A program made the translations under genes and the position numbers. From contig NZ_CAJPNR010000007.1 in assembly GCF_905372115.1 (NCBI RefSeq), positions 4,452 through 68,451 of the forward strand: a DNA stretch of 64,000 nucleotides, given 5' to 3'. Every line of letters begins with the position of its first letter. Position 1 is the first letter of the stretch. Source of the stretch: an uncultured Streptococcus sp. (lineage in GTDB: Bacteria > Bacillota > Bacilli > Lactobacillales > Streptococcaceae). The notes beneath the pieces were generated by a model. The model saw only the letters and a list, made by a program, of their open reading frames with translations, was not told the origin of the DNA and made no database searches. Of the stretch, positions 39,966 through 50,336 are shown piece by piece.

Positions 39966-40907
39966 ATGCCAATTAAGATTGATAAGAAACTGCCAGCTGT
40001 TGACATTTTAAGTTCTGAGAATATCTTTGTCATGGATGACGACAGGGCGGACCATCAGGATATCCGCCCTCTGAATATTCTGGTACTCAATCTCATGCCC
40101 CAGAAAATGGTGACGGAAACTCAGATACTGCGCCACTTGGCTAATACTCCGCTGCAGTTGACTATTGACTTCCTCTACATGAGCTCTCATCAGTCTAAAA
40201 CGACACGTGCAGAGCATATGGAGACTTTTTATAAGACTTTTGATGAGGTTAAAAATCGCTATTTTGATGGCTTGATTATCACTGGTGCACCGGTAGAGCA
40301 TCTGCCTTTTGAAGCGGTGGACTACTGGGAAGAGTTCCAGCAGGTGATTGAATGGTCCAAGACCCATGTCTTTTCGACTCTGCATATCTGTTGGGGAGCT
40401 CAGGCTGGACTTTATGCTCGCTACGGCGTGGACAAGCAGCAGATGACGCGCAAATTATCGGGTGTCTATAGCCAGTCAGCTGACAGCAGTAATCTACTTT
40501 TCCGTGGCTTTGACGATGAGTTTTATACGCCGCATTCCCGTCATACCGAAGTTCTAAAGGAAGATATTGTCAATCTGACTAATCTGGAAATTCTCTCATT
40601 TGGAGAGGATACGGGCCTCTCTGTATTGGCTAGCCGGGACTTGCGAGAGGTGTATAGTTTCGGTCACATGGAATACGACCGCGATACTTTATCTAAGGAA
40701 TATTTCCGCGATTTGAAGGCAGGGAAGAATCCACATATTCCAGAGAATTATTTCAAAAACGATGATGTCCATGCGACGCCGGCCTTGCGTTGGAGTTCGG
40801 CCGCAGCACTCTTTTTCAGCAATTGGGTCAATTATGCTGTCTATCAGGAGACGCCTTTCGACTGGGAGAGTCCTGAAAATGATGTATCGTTTTTTGCTTA
40901 TCTATAA
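39966..40907 (+). CDS. metA: Homoserine O-acyltransferase MetA (probably acetyl-CoA type)
   Basis: Activates homoserine for methionine synthesis; 313 residues. The nucleophile C142 is in HICWGAQAG, and the catalytic His/Glu region includes SFGHMEYD. Residue 111 is Glu ([10 protein letters not shown]). In this family Glu111 favours acetyl-CoA and Gly111 succinyl-CoA, so homoserine O-acetyltransferase activity is inferred. GAAGGAG lies before the ATG. The MET-box implies control by methionine supply. Confidence 0.94.
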   Translation: MPIKIDKKLPAVDILSSENIFVMDDDRADHQDIRPLNILVLNLMPQKMVTETQILRHLANTPLQLTIDFLYMSSHQSKTTRAEHMETFYKTFDEVKNRYFDGLIITGAPVEHLPFEAVDYWEEFQQVIEWSKTHVFSTLHICWGAQAGLYARYGVDKQQMTRKLSGVYSQSADSSNLLFRGFDDEFYTPHSRHTEVLKEDIVNLTNLEILSFGEDTGLSVLASRDLREVYSFGHMEYDRDTLSKEYFRDLKAGKNPHIPENYFKNDDVHATPALRWSSAAALFFSNWVNYAVYQETPFDWESPENDVSFFAYL

Positions 40908-40915
40908 GAGGTGAC

Positions 40916-41596
40916 ATGACTTATTTATCAGCTTTTAAATCGGGCAATCTAGTAATCCCGAGTGCCCTTCTTTTACATTTTAAGGACATCTTTGATTCCA
41001 GCGATGATTTTTTGGTCTGGCAGTTTTTCTATCTGCAAAATACGACTTCTCTGGAAGAGCTGGCGCCTAGTCAGATTGCGGAGCATATTGGTAAGACCCT
41101 GTCAGAAGTCAATCGCTCTATGTCCCATCTGACGGAGAAAGGTCTCTTGCAGTATAAGACCATTGAGCTGAATGGAGAGACAGAGGTTATCTTTGATGCT
41201 TCACCGGCTTTAGAAAAGCTGGATGAACTGCTGACAGCTAAAAGCGGTCCGCAGACTGTGGCAAAGGCGCCACAGAATGTTTTGAAAGACTTGGTGGAGA
41301 CCTTCCAGCAGGAGCTGGGCCGTCTCTTGACACCCTTTGAAATTGAGGATTTGACCAAGACTGTCCAAGATGATAAAACCAATCCTGACTTGGTCAAGGC
41401 TGCCCTTCGTGAGGCTGTGTTTAATGGCAAGGCCAACTGGAAGTATATTCAGGCCATCTTGCGCAATTGGCGCAAGGAAGGCATCACAACACTTGCTCAA
41501 GTAGAAGCTAAGAGGGAAGAGCGTGAAGCAGCTAACCCTCAAAATGTGACAGTTTCTGATGATTTCCTCAATGCCATGAATTTGTGGAAGGACTGA
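40916..41596 (+). CDS. dnaD: Replication initiation protein DnaD
   Basis: 226 residues. The N-terminal winged-helix (about 1-100) is followed by the DnaD/DnaB2 C-terminal domain with FQQELGRLLTPFEIEDL and the signature NWKYIQAILRNWRKEGI. DnaD helps remodel the origin and load helicase. It starts 8 bases after the metA stop, an unrelated but common streptococcal arrangement. Confidence 0.93.
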   Translation: MTYLSAFKSGNLVIPSALLLHFKDIFDSSDDFLVWQFFYLQNTTSLEELAPSQIAEHIGKTLSEVNRSMSHLTEKGLLQYKTIELNGETEVIFDASPALEKLDELLTAKSGPQTVAKAPQNVLKDLVETFQQELGRLLTPFEIEDLTKTVQDDKTNPDLVKAALREAVFNGKANWKYIQAILRNWRKEGITTLAQVEAKREEREAANPQNVTVSDDFLNAMNLWKD

Positions 41597-41663
41597 CTTT
41601 ATTAGATTTATGGTGGCCTGTTAGATATGACAGGCCCTTGGTTTTATAAAAAAGGAGAAAAGT

Positions 41664-42452
41664 ATGACCTATCAATTACCAAAAGTCTGGTCCGCTGCGG
41701 ACAGCGACCAAGGAAAATTTTCAGGTATCAATCAGCCTACTGCAGGCGCGCGCTTTGAGCAGAAGCTTCCTGTCGGTAAAGAGCCTTTTCAGCTTTATTC
41801 GCTTGGAACTCCAAATGGCGTTAAGGTGACCATTATGCTGGAGGAACTACTGGCAGCGGGTGTGACGGAGGCTGCCTATGACCTCTATAAGATCAGCATT
41901 ATGGATGGCGACCAGTTTGGCTCAGATTTTGTGAAAATCAATCCCAACTCTAAGATTCCGGCCTTGTTAGATCAGTCAGCTGATAAGCCGATTCGTGTCT
42001 TCGAGTCAGCCAATATCCTGCTCTATCTGGCAGAGAAGTTTGGAAAGCTGATTCCGTCAGATTTGTCCGGTCGAACTGAGGTGCTCAACTGGCTCTTCTG
42101 GCAGACAGGAGCGGCTCCTTTCTTGGGAGGCGGATTTGGTCATTTCTTTAACTATGCTCCAGAAAAGTTAGAATATCCTATCAACCGCTTTACAATGGAA
42201 GCCAAGCGACAGCTGGATTTATTGGACAAAGAATTAGCCAAGAAAGCTTATATCGCTGGAGATAACTACAGTATTGCTGATATTGCTATCTGGTCTTGGT
42301 ATGGGCAGTTGGTACAGGATAAGCTCTATCCAGGCGCAGCTGAGTTCTTGGATGCTGCATCCTACAAACACCTATCTGCTTGGGCGGAGAAGATTGCAGC
42401 TCGTCCGGCAGTCCAGCGTGGTTTAGCTGCCGAGTATCAGGAAATCAAATAA
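41664..42452 (+). CDS. Glutathione S-transferase family protein, YghU type
   Basis: 262 residues. The thioredoxin-like N-terminal domain shows QLYSLGTPNGVKVTIMLEEL, with the TPNG site typical of YghU/Ure2p-like disulfide-bond oxidoreductases. NSKIPAL and RVFESANILLYLAEK follow, then a helical C-terminal domain with NYSIADIAIWSWYG. Probably thiol or disulfide chemistry with glutathione. Confidence 0.9.
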   Translation: MTYQLPKVWSAADSDQGKFSGINQPTAGARFEQKLPVGKEPFQLYSLGTPNGVKVTIMLEELLAAGVTEAAYDLYKISIMDGDQFGSDFVKINPNSKIPALLDQSADKPIRVFESANILLYLAEKFGKLIPSDLSGRTEVLNWLFWQTGAAPFLGGGFGHFFNYAPEKLEYPINRFTMEAKRQLDLLDKELAKKAYIAGDNYSIADIAIWSWYGQLVQDKLYPGAAEFLDAASYKHLSAWAEKIAARPAVQRGLAAEYQEIK

Positions 42453-42458
42453 AAAAGC

Positions 42459-42539
42459 GATGGGTAGAACACCCCATCATTAAGTGGCGAGACAAAATCA
42501 GTTTATCAACAGACTGATTTTTCCTCCGCTGCTTTTTTT
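42459..42539 (+). terminator. Composite hairpins ending the GST gene
   Basis: GATGGG..CCCATC (42459-42478), then AAAATCAGT (42494-42502) with ACTGATTTT (42513-42521), and a distal poly-T after GCTGC. An outer AAAAAAGC/GCTTTTTT pair could enclose the whole. Confidence 0.65.
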
Positions 42540-42552
42540 ATACCCTTAAAAA

Positions 42553-42561
42553 TGATATACT
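42553..42561 (+). promoter_or_regulatory. Extended -10 promoter of trmK
   Basis: TGATATACT, 31 bases before the start codon. Confidence 0.55.
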
Positions 42562-42592
42562 GAGTAGAAGAATGTTTAGAAAAGAGTAAGCA

Positions 42593-43282
42593 ATGCAAAA
42601 AAAGACTATTTCCCAACGCTTGGAGCGAGTAGCTACTTTTGTGCCGGATGGGGCAAAGTTGCTGGATGTTGGGAGCGATCACGCCTATCTGCCTATTTAC
42701 CTGATTCAGGAAGGACGGATTGAGAAGGCTCTGGCCGGTGAAGTGGTAGAAGGGCCTTTTCAGTCTGCCCAGAAAAACGTAGCAGAGCATGGCTTGACGG
42801 AGCAGATTGAGGTTCGTTTGGCCAATGGTCTGGCAGCTTTGGAAGCCGAAGATCAGATTGACACCATCGTTATCGCTGGCATGGGTGGTCGCTTGATTTC
42901 AGAGATTTTGGAAAATGGCAGAGCTAAGCTGGGTTCTATTTCCCGTTTGATTTTGCAACCCAATAACCGAGAGGATGAGCTCCGCAGCTGGCTGGTGTCT
43001 AAGGGCTTTCGCTTGCTAGCTGAGGATATCCTAGAAGAGGCTGGTAAGTTTTACGAAATCCTGGTTGCAGAAGCAGGCCAGCAAACTTTGACAGAGCAAG
43101 AAAAGCGTTTCGGACCTTTTCTGATGAAGCAACAGTCATCTGCTTTTCAGCTAAGATGGCAGAAAGAACTGAAGAAACTTGAAGGAGCTTTGACTCATAT
43201 TCCAGAAAAGAATGAGCTGGAACGCTCTGCTATGTCCCAAAAAATCGAAAGTATCAAGGAGGTGCTCCATGCTAGCAAGTGA
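42593..43282 (+). CDS. trmK: tRNA (adenine(22)-N(1))-methyltransferase
   Basis: 229 residues. It starts [31 protein letters not shown], the SAM motif I of Trm[15 protein letters not shown] and [14 protein letters not shown] are further family signatures. It methylates A22 of tRNAs. The last 14 bases overlap the Nif3-like gene, an arrangement common in Firmicutes. Confidence 0.94.
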   Translation: MQKKTISQRLERVATFVPDGAKLLDVGSDHAYLPIYLIQEGRIEKALAGEVVEGPFQSAQKNVAEHGLTEQIEVRLANGLAALEAEDQIDTIVIAGMGGRLISEILENGRAKLGSISRLILQPNNREDELRSWLVSKGFRLLAEDILEEAGKFYEILVAEAGQQTLTEQEKRFGPFLMKQQSSAFQLRWQKELKKLEGALTHIPEKNELERSAMSQKIESIKEVLHASK

Positions 43283-44066
43283 AATCATTGCCCGTTATGA
43301 AGCCTATTGCCCGCAAGAACTATCCATGGAGGGCGACATTTCAGGCCTGCAAATCGGAACATTGGATAAAGAAGTAGCCAAGGTTCTAGTGGCATTGGAT
43401 ATTCGTGAGCAAACGGTGGTGGAGGCTATTGAGGCAGGTGCTGGACTGATTATTGTTAAGCATGCGCCTATCTTTCGCCCGCTTAAGGACCTAGTGGCGG
43501 ATAAGGCGCAAAATCAGATGATTTTAAGCCTCATCAAGCATGATATTGCTGTCTATGTCAGTCATACTAATATCGATGTTGTGGAGGACGGTCTTAATGA
43601 CTGGTTCTGCCAGCTTCTTGAGATTGAGGAGACAAGTTATCTTAGTCAGACGGGGCCAGATTACGGTATTGGCCGCGTAGGGAAGATTGCTCCTCAGACC
43701 TTTGGGGACTTTGCGGCTAAGATCAAGGCAACTTTTGGACTAGATAGTTTGCGTCTGGTCGCTTATGAAGAAGCGGATCTCGAACGCATGATTGAGCGTG
43801 TAGCTATCTGCGGTGGCAGCGGTCAGTCCTTTTATCAAGAGGCCATTGCCAAGGGAGCGCAGGTCTACATAACAGGTGATATTTACTATCATACTGCCCA
43901 GGAAATGCTGACAGAAGGTCTTTTGGCGCTGGATCCTGGGCACCATATCGAGGTTCTTTTTACGGAAAAATTGAAAGCAAAGCTTGATTCTTGGAAGGCA
44001 GAAGAGGGCTGGGAGATTGAGATTCTGGCTAGTCAGGCTTCGACCAATCCTTTCCGACATATTTGA
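43269..44066 (+). CDS. Nif3-like dinuclear metal centre protein
   Basis: 265 residues, NIF3/YqfO family (GTP cyclohydrolase 1 type 2 homologue). [43 protein letters not shown] and, near the end, [12 protein letters not shown] and DPGHHIE carry the metal ligands. ATG 43269 has AAGGAGG 6 bases upstream. Function remains unclear across the family; pairing with trmK is conserved. Confidence 0.92.
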   Translation: MLASEIIARYEAYCPQELSMEGDISGLQIGTLDKEVAKVLVALDIREQTVVEAIEAGAGLIIVKHAPIFRPLKDLVADKAQNQMILSLIKHDIAVYVSHTNIDVVEDGLNDWFCQLLEIEETSYLSQTGPDYGIGRVGKIAPQTFGDFAAKIKATFGLDSLRLVAYEEADLERMIERVAICGGSGQSFYQEAIAKGAQVYITGDIYYHTAQEMLTEGLLALDPGHHIEVLFTEKLKAKLDSWKAEEGWEIEILASQASTNPFRHI

Positions 44067-44077
44067 GAGGATGCGAC

Positions 44078-45172
44078 ATGAAAAGAGTAGCAGTGATTGG
44101 TGCTGGGATTGTTGGCTCAACAGCGGCTTACTATCTGTCCCAATCCCCAGATGTGGAAGTGACTGTCTTTGATGACGGCAAGGGGCAGGCAACCAAGGCA
44201 GCCGCTGGCATTATCAGTCCTTGGTTTTCCAAGCGGCGCAATAAGGCTTGGTACAGGATGGCGCGTCTGGGCGCTGATTTTTATCAGGACTTGATTGCGG
44301 AACTGAAAGCGGCTGGAATCCAGACAGACTTTTACCAACAGACAGGTGTTTATCTGCTGAAAAAGGATGAGAGCAAGCTGCAGGAGCTTTATGATTTGGC
44401 TGCTAATCGTCGTGAAGAGTCGCCCTTAATAGGGGACTTGAGTCTTCTCAGCCTTCAGGAAGCCCATGAGAAATTTCCAGACTTGCAAGGCTTTGAGCGG
44501 CTTCTTTATGCTTCCGGTGGTGCCCGTGTGGAGGGAGCACTTTTGACGGAGACGCTTGTGAAAGCAAGCAAGGCAGAGTTGGTTGAGAAAAAGGCAAGCT
44601 TGACAGTAGATGGAGAGCAACTTCTTGTGGACGGACGCAGCTTTGACTGTGTCATCTTAGCTGTGGGTGCTTGGCTAGGAGAAATCTTGCAGCCACTGGG
44701 CTATAAGACAGATGTTCGGCCGCAAAAGGGACAGCTACGTGATTTTAAACTGGCTGAAAAGACGGATGACTACCCTGTTGTTATGCCTGAGGGCGAGCTG
44801 GATATCATTCCCTTTCTGGCAGGCAAGGTTAGTGTCGGAGCCAGTCATGAAAATGATCAGGGCTTTGATTTGACGATCGATAAGAAAGTGCTGGATCTGT
44901 TGCAGCAAGAAGCGGAAACTTACTTGCCGAGGTTGGCTACTGCAGAGATTTTAGGCGAGCGCGTGGGAACGCGGGCTTATACCAGTGACTTTGCGCCTTT
45001 CTTTGGATCCGTTCCAGACTTGCCGCATGTCTACGCTGCCAGCGGATTAGGCTCTTCTGGTCTGACAACTGGCCCGCTCATCGGATGCCAATTGGCTCAG
45101 ATGGCTTTAGGAGAAGCGGGGGTGCTGAATCCAGCTGACTATCCTATTGAGCGGTATGTAAAGAAGGTTTGA
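44078..45172 (+). CDS. FAD-dependent oxidoreductase, DAO family
   Basis: 364 residues of the D-amino-acid/glycine oxidase family. The FAD-binding GAGIVGSTAAYYLS is at the N-terminus, AAGIISPWFSKRRNKAW follows, then RPQKGQLRDF and the C-terminal YAASGLGSSGLTTGP. ATG 44078 is chosen with GAGAGG 7 bases ahead; the TTG at 44063 would precede that site. Substrate unknown. It begins soon after the Nif3-like gene. Confidence 0.88.
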   Translation: MKRVAVIGAGIVGSTAAYYLSQSPDVEVTVFDDGKGQATKAAAGIISPWFSKRRNKAWYRMARLGADFYQDLIAELKAAGIQTDFYQQTGVYLLKKDESKLQELYDLAANRREESPLIGDLSLLSLQEAHEKFPDLQGFERLLYASGGARVEGALLTETLVKASKAELVEKKASLTVDGEQLLVDGRSFDCVILAVGAWLGEILQPLGYKTDVRPQKGQLRDFKLAEKTDDYPVVMPEGELDIIPFLAGKVSVGASHENDQGFDLTIDKKVLDLLQQEAETYLPRLATAEILGERVGTRAYTSDFAPFFGSVPDLPHVYAASGLGSSGLTTGPLIGCQLAQMALGEAGVLNPADYPIERYVKKV

Positions 45173-45283
45173 TATGACAGAAACTATTTTGAATTGGGTC
45201 AATGTTTGTGTGAAAAAAGATGATGAAATTTTACTGCTTAATCGCCAGCATGATAACTTTAAAGGGTGGATACAACCAGGTGG

Positions 45284-45313
45284 CTTCACCAGTCTGGGGA
45301 TAGACTGGTGAAG
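45284..45313. repeat. Inverted repeat 1 in the Nudix gene
   Basis: CTTCACCAGTCT and AGACTGGTGAAG form a perfect 12-bp stem around GGGGAT. The arms run from the C of the GGC codon into the AAG codon, so host bases complete the stem. Confidence 0.9.
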
Positions 45314-45319
45314 GTTGAG

Positions 45320-45354
45320 GATAGGAAAAGCTTAGCTTTTTACCTTCGTAAAAG
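45320..45354. repeat. Insertion 2 in the Nudix gene, imperfect inverted repeat
   Basis: Contains AAAAGCT..AGCTTTT, and its ACCTTC can pair with GAAGGT just upstream, giving a bulged stem. No target duplication is visible. Confidence 0.7.
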
Positions 45355-45728
45355 TTTCCAGAATCTTTTTTTGAAGCTGCAAGGCGCGAGTTAAAAGAAG
45401 AAACGGGGCTGACTGCTCTAAACTTGGAATTGAAGGGGATTTCAGGCTTCACTAATCCAAGTAAAGAAGAACGGTATGTATATTACGATTTTCTTTGTAC
45501 TGCATTTGAAGGACAAGTCAGGGGAAACGATCATGAAGGAGAGCCCAAATGGTGGAAGATTTCGGAACTTGACCAAATAGATATGCAGGATGACATACGT
45601 GAACGTTTGCCTCTCTACTGGCGGAAAGGCTCTTTCGAGCGGATTCATTACTGGAATGAGGAAAAACGCTGTATCGGGGAAACCAAGACGATTTTGTATG
45701 ATTGATTTCAGAGGATAAGGAGAAGTTT

Positions 45729-46553
45729 ATGGACTGGTTACGATCGCAGCCTGTAGTTATGCAGGCTTTCTTGGCTGGACTTTTCACGTGGGGATGTACC
45801 ATTGTAGGCTCGGCTGTTGTATTTTTCTTTAAGAATATCAGCAGAAAGCTGCTGGATATTATGATGGGCTTTGCAGCAGGGGTCATGATTGCGGCTTCCT
45901 TTTGGTCGCTTCTGGCGCCGTCGATTGAATATGCGCAAAGTTCTTATGGCAAGCTATCCTGGTTGCCTGCAGCGATTGGTTTTTTAGTGGGAGGTTTTTT
46001 CCTGCGGCTGATTGATGCAGTGGTGCCTCACTTGCACTTGAGCAAAGACATTTCGGAGGCTGAGAGTGTTCCTGAACATAGCCGAAAGAAGCTGTCCAAG
46101 ACGGCTCTGCTCTTTTTAGCCATTACTATTCACAATTTTCCAGAAGGTTTGGCAGTTGGAGTAGCCTTTGGTGCTTTAGCGGCCAATCCTAGTCCAGAGG
46201 CCTTTGTCGGCGCGATTGGCCTAGCTTTGGGAATTGGCCTGCAAAACGTCCCAGAAGGAGCGGCTCTATCCATTCCGATTCGGACGGACGGCAAGTCTCG
46301 GCTTAAAGCCTTTTACTGGGGCTCTATGTCTGCTATTGTGGAGCCAATTGGTGCTGTTCTGGGAGCTGTTGCAGTTCTGGCTATAACGGCGATTCTGCCT
46401 TATGCTCTATCCTTTGCGGCAGGGGCTATGATCTTCGTGGTGGTTGAGGAGCTAATACCTGATTCGCAGACCAATGGCAATACTGATGTGGCGACTTTAG
46501 GTCTCATGGTGGGCTTTGTTCTCATGATGGTCTTGGATGTAGCTTTGGGGTGA
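45729..46553 (+). CDS. ZIP family metal transporter
   Basis: 274 residues with about eight membrane segments. The metal-binding ZIP motifs TIHNFPEGLAVGVAFG (TM4) and GIGLQNVPEGAALSIPI (TM5) are clear, and a His-containing cytoplasmic loop (VVPHLHLSKD) follows TM3. It resembles the GufA/ZupT branch, which imports zinc and other divalent metals. ATG 45729 has AAGGAG 6 bases upstream. Confidence 0.92.
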   Translation: MDWLRSQPVVMQAFLAGLFTWGCTIVGSAVVFFFKNISRKLLDIMMGFAAGVMIAASFWSLLAPSIEYAQSSYGKLSWLPAAIGFLVGGFFLRLIDAVVPHLHLSKDISEAESVPEHSRKKLSKTALLFLAITIHNFPEGLAVGVAFGALAANPSPEAFVGAIGLALGIGLQNVPEGAALSIPIRTDGKSRLKAFYWGSMSAIVEPIGAVLGAVAVLAITAILPYALSFAAGAMIFVVVEELIPDSQTNGNTDVATLGLMVGFVLMMVLDVALG

Positions 46554-46572
46554 TGCCAACTTGGAATAAAAA

Positions 46573-46602
46573 AGCGGAAGAAAGCCGAATTTCCGCTCTT
46601 TT
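46573..46602 (+). terminator. Terminator after the ZIP transporter
   Basis: AGCGGAA (46573-46579) pairs with TTCCGCT (46591-46597), followed by a T-run. Confidence 0.8.
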
Positions 46603-46648
46603 TCTTTTATTTAAGGGTAGTGAAAAGGATGACATCCGCTTTCAAAAA

Positions 46649-46657
46649 TGGTAGAAT
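46649..46657 (+). promoter_or_regulatory. Extended -10 promoter of the rml operon
   Basis: TGGTAGAAT, 30 bases before rmlA. Confidence 0.55.
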
Positions 46658-46687
46658 AAGGAGAATACATTAAGAGAGGAAACTCAT

Positions 46688-47557
46688 ATGAAAGGTATTA
46701 TTCTTGCAGGTGGTTCTGGTACACGATTGTATCCATTGACCCGCGCTGCGTCAAAACAGCTCATGCCGGTTTATGACAAACCCATGATTTATTATCCACT
46801 GTCAACTCTTATGCTGGCTGGTATCAAGGACATCTTGATTATCTCAACTCCGACAGATTTGCCTCGTTTTGAAGATCTGCTGGGTGATGGCTCTGAGTTT
46901 GGTATCAAGCTCTCTTATGCAGAGCAGCCAAGTCCAGACGGACTGGCACAAGCCTTTATCATTGGGGCTGATTTTATTGGAGATGACCGCGTGGCGCTGA
47001 TTCTTGGGGATAATATTTATCATGGACCAGGTCTGAGTAAAATGCTCCAAAATGCTGCTGCTAAGGAAAAAGGAGCAACTGTTTTTGGCTATCATGTCAA
47101 GGATCCAGAACGTTTTGGTGTAGTAGAATTTGATGAGAATATGAATGCTATCTCCATCGAAGAAAAACCGGAACAGCCGCGCTCTAACTATGCCGTGACT
47201 GGACTCTATTTCTACGATAATGATGTCGTAGAAATTGCCAAGAACATCAAACCAAGTCCTCGCGGAGAACTGGAAATCACAGATGTCAACAAGGCTTACT
47301 TGGAACGTGGCGATTTGTCTGTTGAGCTTATGGGACGTGGTTTTGCTTGGTTGGATACAGGTACCCACGAAAGTCTCTTAGAAGCTGCTCAATATATCGA
47401 AACAGTTCAGCGGATGCAGAATGTTCAGGTGGCAAATCTGGAAGAAATTGCCTATCGTATGGGCTATATCACTAAAGAGCAAGTGCACGAATTGGCGCAG
47501 CCATTGAAAAAAAATGAATATGGCCACTACCTCTTGCGCTTGATTGGAGAAGAATAA
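46688..47557 (+). CDS. rmlA: Glucose-1-phosphate thymidylyltransferase
   Basis: First step of dTDP-L-rhamnose synthesis (Glc-1-P + dTTP). 289 residues with the nucleotide-binding [44 protein letters not shown] and [18 protein letters not shown]. Rhamnose feeds the cell-wall polysaccharides of streptococci. Also called rfbA or cpsL. Confidence 0.97.
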   Translation: MKGIILAGGSGTRLYPLTRAASKQLMPVYDKPMIYYPLSTLMLAGIKDILIISTPTDLPRFEDLLGDGSEFGIKLSYAEQPSPDGLAQAFIIGADFIGDDRVALILGDNIYHGPGLSKMLQNAAAKEKGATVFGYHVKDPERFGVVEFDENMNAISIEEKPEQPRSNYAVTGLYFYDNDVVEIAKNIKPSPRGELEITDVNKAYLERGDLSVELMGRGFAWLDTGTHESLLEAAQYIETVQRMQNVQVANLEEIAYRMGYITKEQVHELAQPLKKNEYGHYLLRLIGEE

Positions 47558-47561
47558 GAAG

Positions 47562-48155
47562 ATGACGGAACAATTTTTTGATAAGGAATTAGCAGCGCGT
47601 GAGGTTCCTGGAATTCCAGGTATGCTGGAGTTTGATATCCCTGTTCGCGGTGACAACCGAGGTTGGTTCAAGGAGAATTTCCAAAAGGAAAAGATGCTGC
47701 CGCTAGGCTTCCCTGAGAGCTTCTTTGCAGAAGGAAAACTGCAAAATAATGTCAGCTTTTCTCGTAAAAACGTGTTACGTGGTCTTCATGCTGAACCATG
47801 GGACAAGTACATCTCTGTTGCAGATGGCGGCAAGGTTTTGGGAACTTGGGTAGACCTGCGTGAAGGTGAGACCTTTGGCAATACCTACCAGACAGTAATC
47901 GATGCTAGCAAGGGTATTTTTGTGCCACGCGGCGTAGCTAACGGCTTCCAAGTCCTTTCTGATACTGTTTCCTACAGCTATCTGGTCAATGACTACTGGG
48001 CTTTGGAACTCAAACCTAAGTATGCCTTTGTCAACTATGCAGACCCAGCTCTAGGCATCCAGTGGGAAAACCTAGAAGCAGCAGAAGTCTCAGAAGCAGA
48101 CAAGAACCATCTATTACTTAAGGATGTCAAACCTCTAAGAAAAGAAGATTTGTAA
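47562..48155 (+). CDS. rmlC: dTDP-4-dehydrorhamnose 3,5-epimerase
   Basis: 197 residues, cupin fold. IPVRGDNRGWFKE, NNVSFSRKNVLRGLHAEP (with the catalytic His), TFGNTYQTVIDASKGIFVPRGVANGF and YLVNDYWA are family landmarks. ATG 47562 is preferred to the in-frame TTG at 47544, which lies inside rmlA. Third enzyme of the pathway. Confidence 0.95.
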   Translation: MTEQFFDKELAAREVPGIPGMLEFDIPVRGDNRGWFKENFQKEKMLPLGFPESFFAEGKLQNNVSFSRKNVLRGLHAEPWDKYISVADGGKVLGTWVDLREGETFGNTYQTVIDASKGIFVPRGVANGFQVLSDTVSYSYLVNDYWALELKPKYAFVNYADPALGIQWENLEAAEVSEADKNHLLLKDVKPLRKEDL

Positions 48156-48239
48156 AAAAGAATTCTTTTCTGACGCATTAATTTATATTGAAATATATGA
48201 TTTAGCTCAGCTCCTATCCGAGCGAAGCGAGTGGAAGAA

Positions 48240-48376
48240 ATGATTGCCGCTGTGGTGTAAGTCATGTAACAAATTGTTTAGTTTGTTACATGATAGGGGA
48301 TTTTTGAGACATGAGGCTCAAAAATAAGCGATGAAACCGAAGGTTTGCTTGCGTCTCCACCACTTAAGGCAATTAT
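48240..48376. other. Multi-hairpin element between rmlC and rmlB (RNA or small mobile repeat)
   Basis: The outer arms ATTGCC+GTGGTG (48243-48257) pair with CACCAC+GGCAAT (48358-48373). They enclose three hairpins: TCATGTAACAAA/TTTGTTACATGA (48262-48293, 12 bp), TTTTTGAG/CTCAAAAA (48301-48324, 8 bp) and AAACC-GAA-GGTTT with outer AAGC/GCTT (48326-48350). Joints of 4, 7, 1 and 7 bases separate them. No open frame or T-run is present. It could be a structured leader of rmlB, a small RNA or a palindromic mobile element. Confidence 0.6.
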
Positions 48377-48387
48377 AAAAAAGTTAA

Positions 48388-49443
<1,056 letters not shown>

Positions 49444-49493
49444 GAATAGGCTATCTATGATGAGCCTTGTAAAACTAGCGCTATGTGATTAAG

Positions 49494-49522
49494 AGGCTGG
49501 GATTATCTGTCCCAGCCTTTTC
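49494..49522 (+). terminator. Terminator of the rml operon
   Basis: AGGCTGGGA (49494-49502) with TCCCAGCCT (49510-49518), then TTTTC. A typical streptococcal intergenic hairpin. Confidence 0.85.
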
Positions 49523-49646
49523 TCACAGGATTGTTAGCTTTTTAATATGTTTGTTACAGAAAATTATGCAAAAATAGTGTAAAATAAGATAAATCCTTTC
49601 TGTGTTTTTAGCTAAAGGGATTTTCTCAAATTAAAGGAATACAAAC

Positions 49647-50246
49647 ATGAAAATGGTAAAAAGAGTAGTGGGAATTGCTTTGGTGCTGTTGCTTGCAGCG
49701 GTGCTATTTCTGGTTCCTGCATCTGTTAATCAAAGTGAACAATTAAAGAATGTTCAAGGCAGTGCTTCTTGGATGAGTATTATTGAGCCGGCTTTGAGCA
49801 ATGCCAATGTAACGGCTCAGGGAGTTAGCACAGAGGTTTCTCTCAATAGCGTCCAGCTTAATCAGGTGCTCAAGTCTTCTCTGACTGACTCTGAGAATCA
49901 GGAGCTGCTGAACAGTGTTTACAGCATTGAAGGCAATAAGCTACGCATTCAGTATCCAGTCAAACTGCTCTTTATTGACAGTAAGCTGGACCTAGAGGTG
50001 GATGTGACGGTGAGAGATAATGTCTTGCATATCACAATTGATAGTGCTAAGCTGGGCTCTCTTCCTATCCCTAAATCTTGGGTGACAGGCATGCTGAAGC
50101 AACAAATGCAGGCCTCTAATTCATCTATCACAACAGAAGGAGATAGTTTCCTTCTAGCTCTGCCGCAGAGTCAATTCAGCATTAACAAAATCAGCTTCCA
50201 GAACGGAGCTGCTAAAATCCAGTTCAGCATGGGTTATGGAATCTAA
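49647..50246 (+). CDS. Secreted or membrane-anchored YpmS-like protein
   Basis: 199 residues. One hydrophobic segment at residues 6-25 (VVGIALVLLLAAVLFLVPAS) acts as a signal anchor; the remainder is extracellular. The outer part resembles the YpmS/DUF2140 family (VQLNQVLKSSL; LRIQYPVKLLFIDSKLDLEV). A single-gene unit flanked by terminators. Role unknown. Confidence 0.7.
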   Translation: MKMVKRVVGIALVLLLAAVLFLVPASVNQSEQLKNVQGSASWMSIIEPALSNANVTAQGVSTEVSLNSVQLNQVLKSSLTDSENQELLNSVYSIEGNKLRIQYPVKLLFIDSKLDLEVDVTVRDNVLHITIDSAKLGSLPIPKSWVTGMLKQQMQASNSSITTEGDSFLLALPQSQFSINKISFQNGAAKIQFSMGYGI

Positions 50247-50251
50247 AAAAG

Positions 50252-50298
50252 AAAACTTCATTTGAGGAAGAAGTCTTCCGAATCAAATGGAGTTTTTA
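50252..50298 (+). terminator. Terminator of the YpmS-like gene
   Basis: AACTTCATTTGA (50254-50265) pairs with TCAAATGGAGTT (50283-50294), with GGAAG/CTTCC stacked inside, then TTTTT. Confidence 0.8.
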
Positions 50299-50336
50299 TA
50301 CTATTATTTGAGCAGTAGCATTGTGAGGGAGAAAAG

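Larger units (their letters stand above)
45174..45705 (+). pseudogene. Nudix hydrolase gene broken by two short hairpin insertions
   Basis: Bases 45174-45284 encode the start (ETILNWVNVCVKKDDEILLL, ending GWIQPGG). 45355-45705 encode the rest (FPESFFEAARRELKEETGL and onward to KTILYD). Between them are 26 bases (45285-45310), AAGGTTGAG (KVE, 45311-45319) and 35 bases (45320-45354). Removing the 61 extra bases restores one frame of 156 codons with a perfect Nudix box G-x5-E-x7-REUxEExGU. As it stands, translation stops at a TGA inside the first insertion. MutT-type activity would be lost unless the interruption is bypassed or is a local polymorphism. A single 61-base insertion leaving FTK instead of KVE also fits the box. 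Confidence 0.85.

Noticed and set aside
45285..45354. Ribosomal bypassing (byp-like) element in the Nudix gene
   Set aside because: Bypassing would need matched take-off and landing codons. None is evident, and the KVE codons would require two separate hops.
46844..47368. Minus-strand open frame of 174 codons inside rmlA
   Set aside because: Shadow of a well-conserved enzyme gene, with low-complexity translation.
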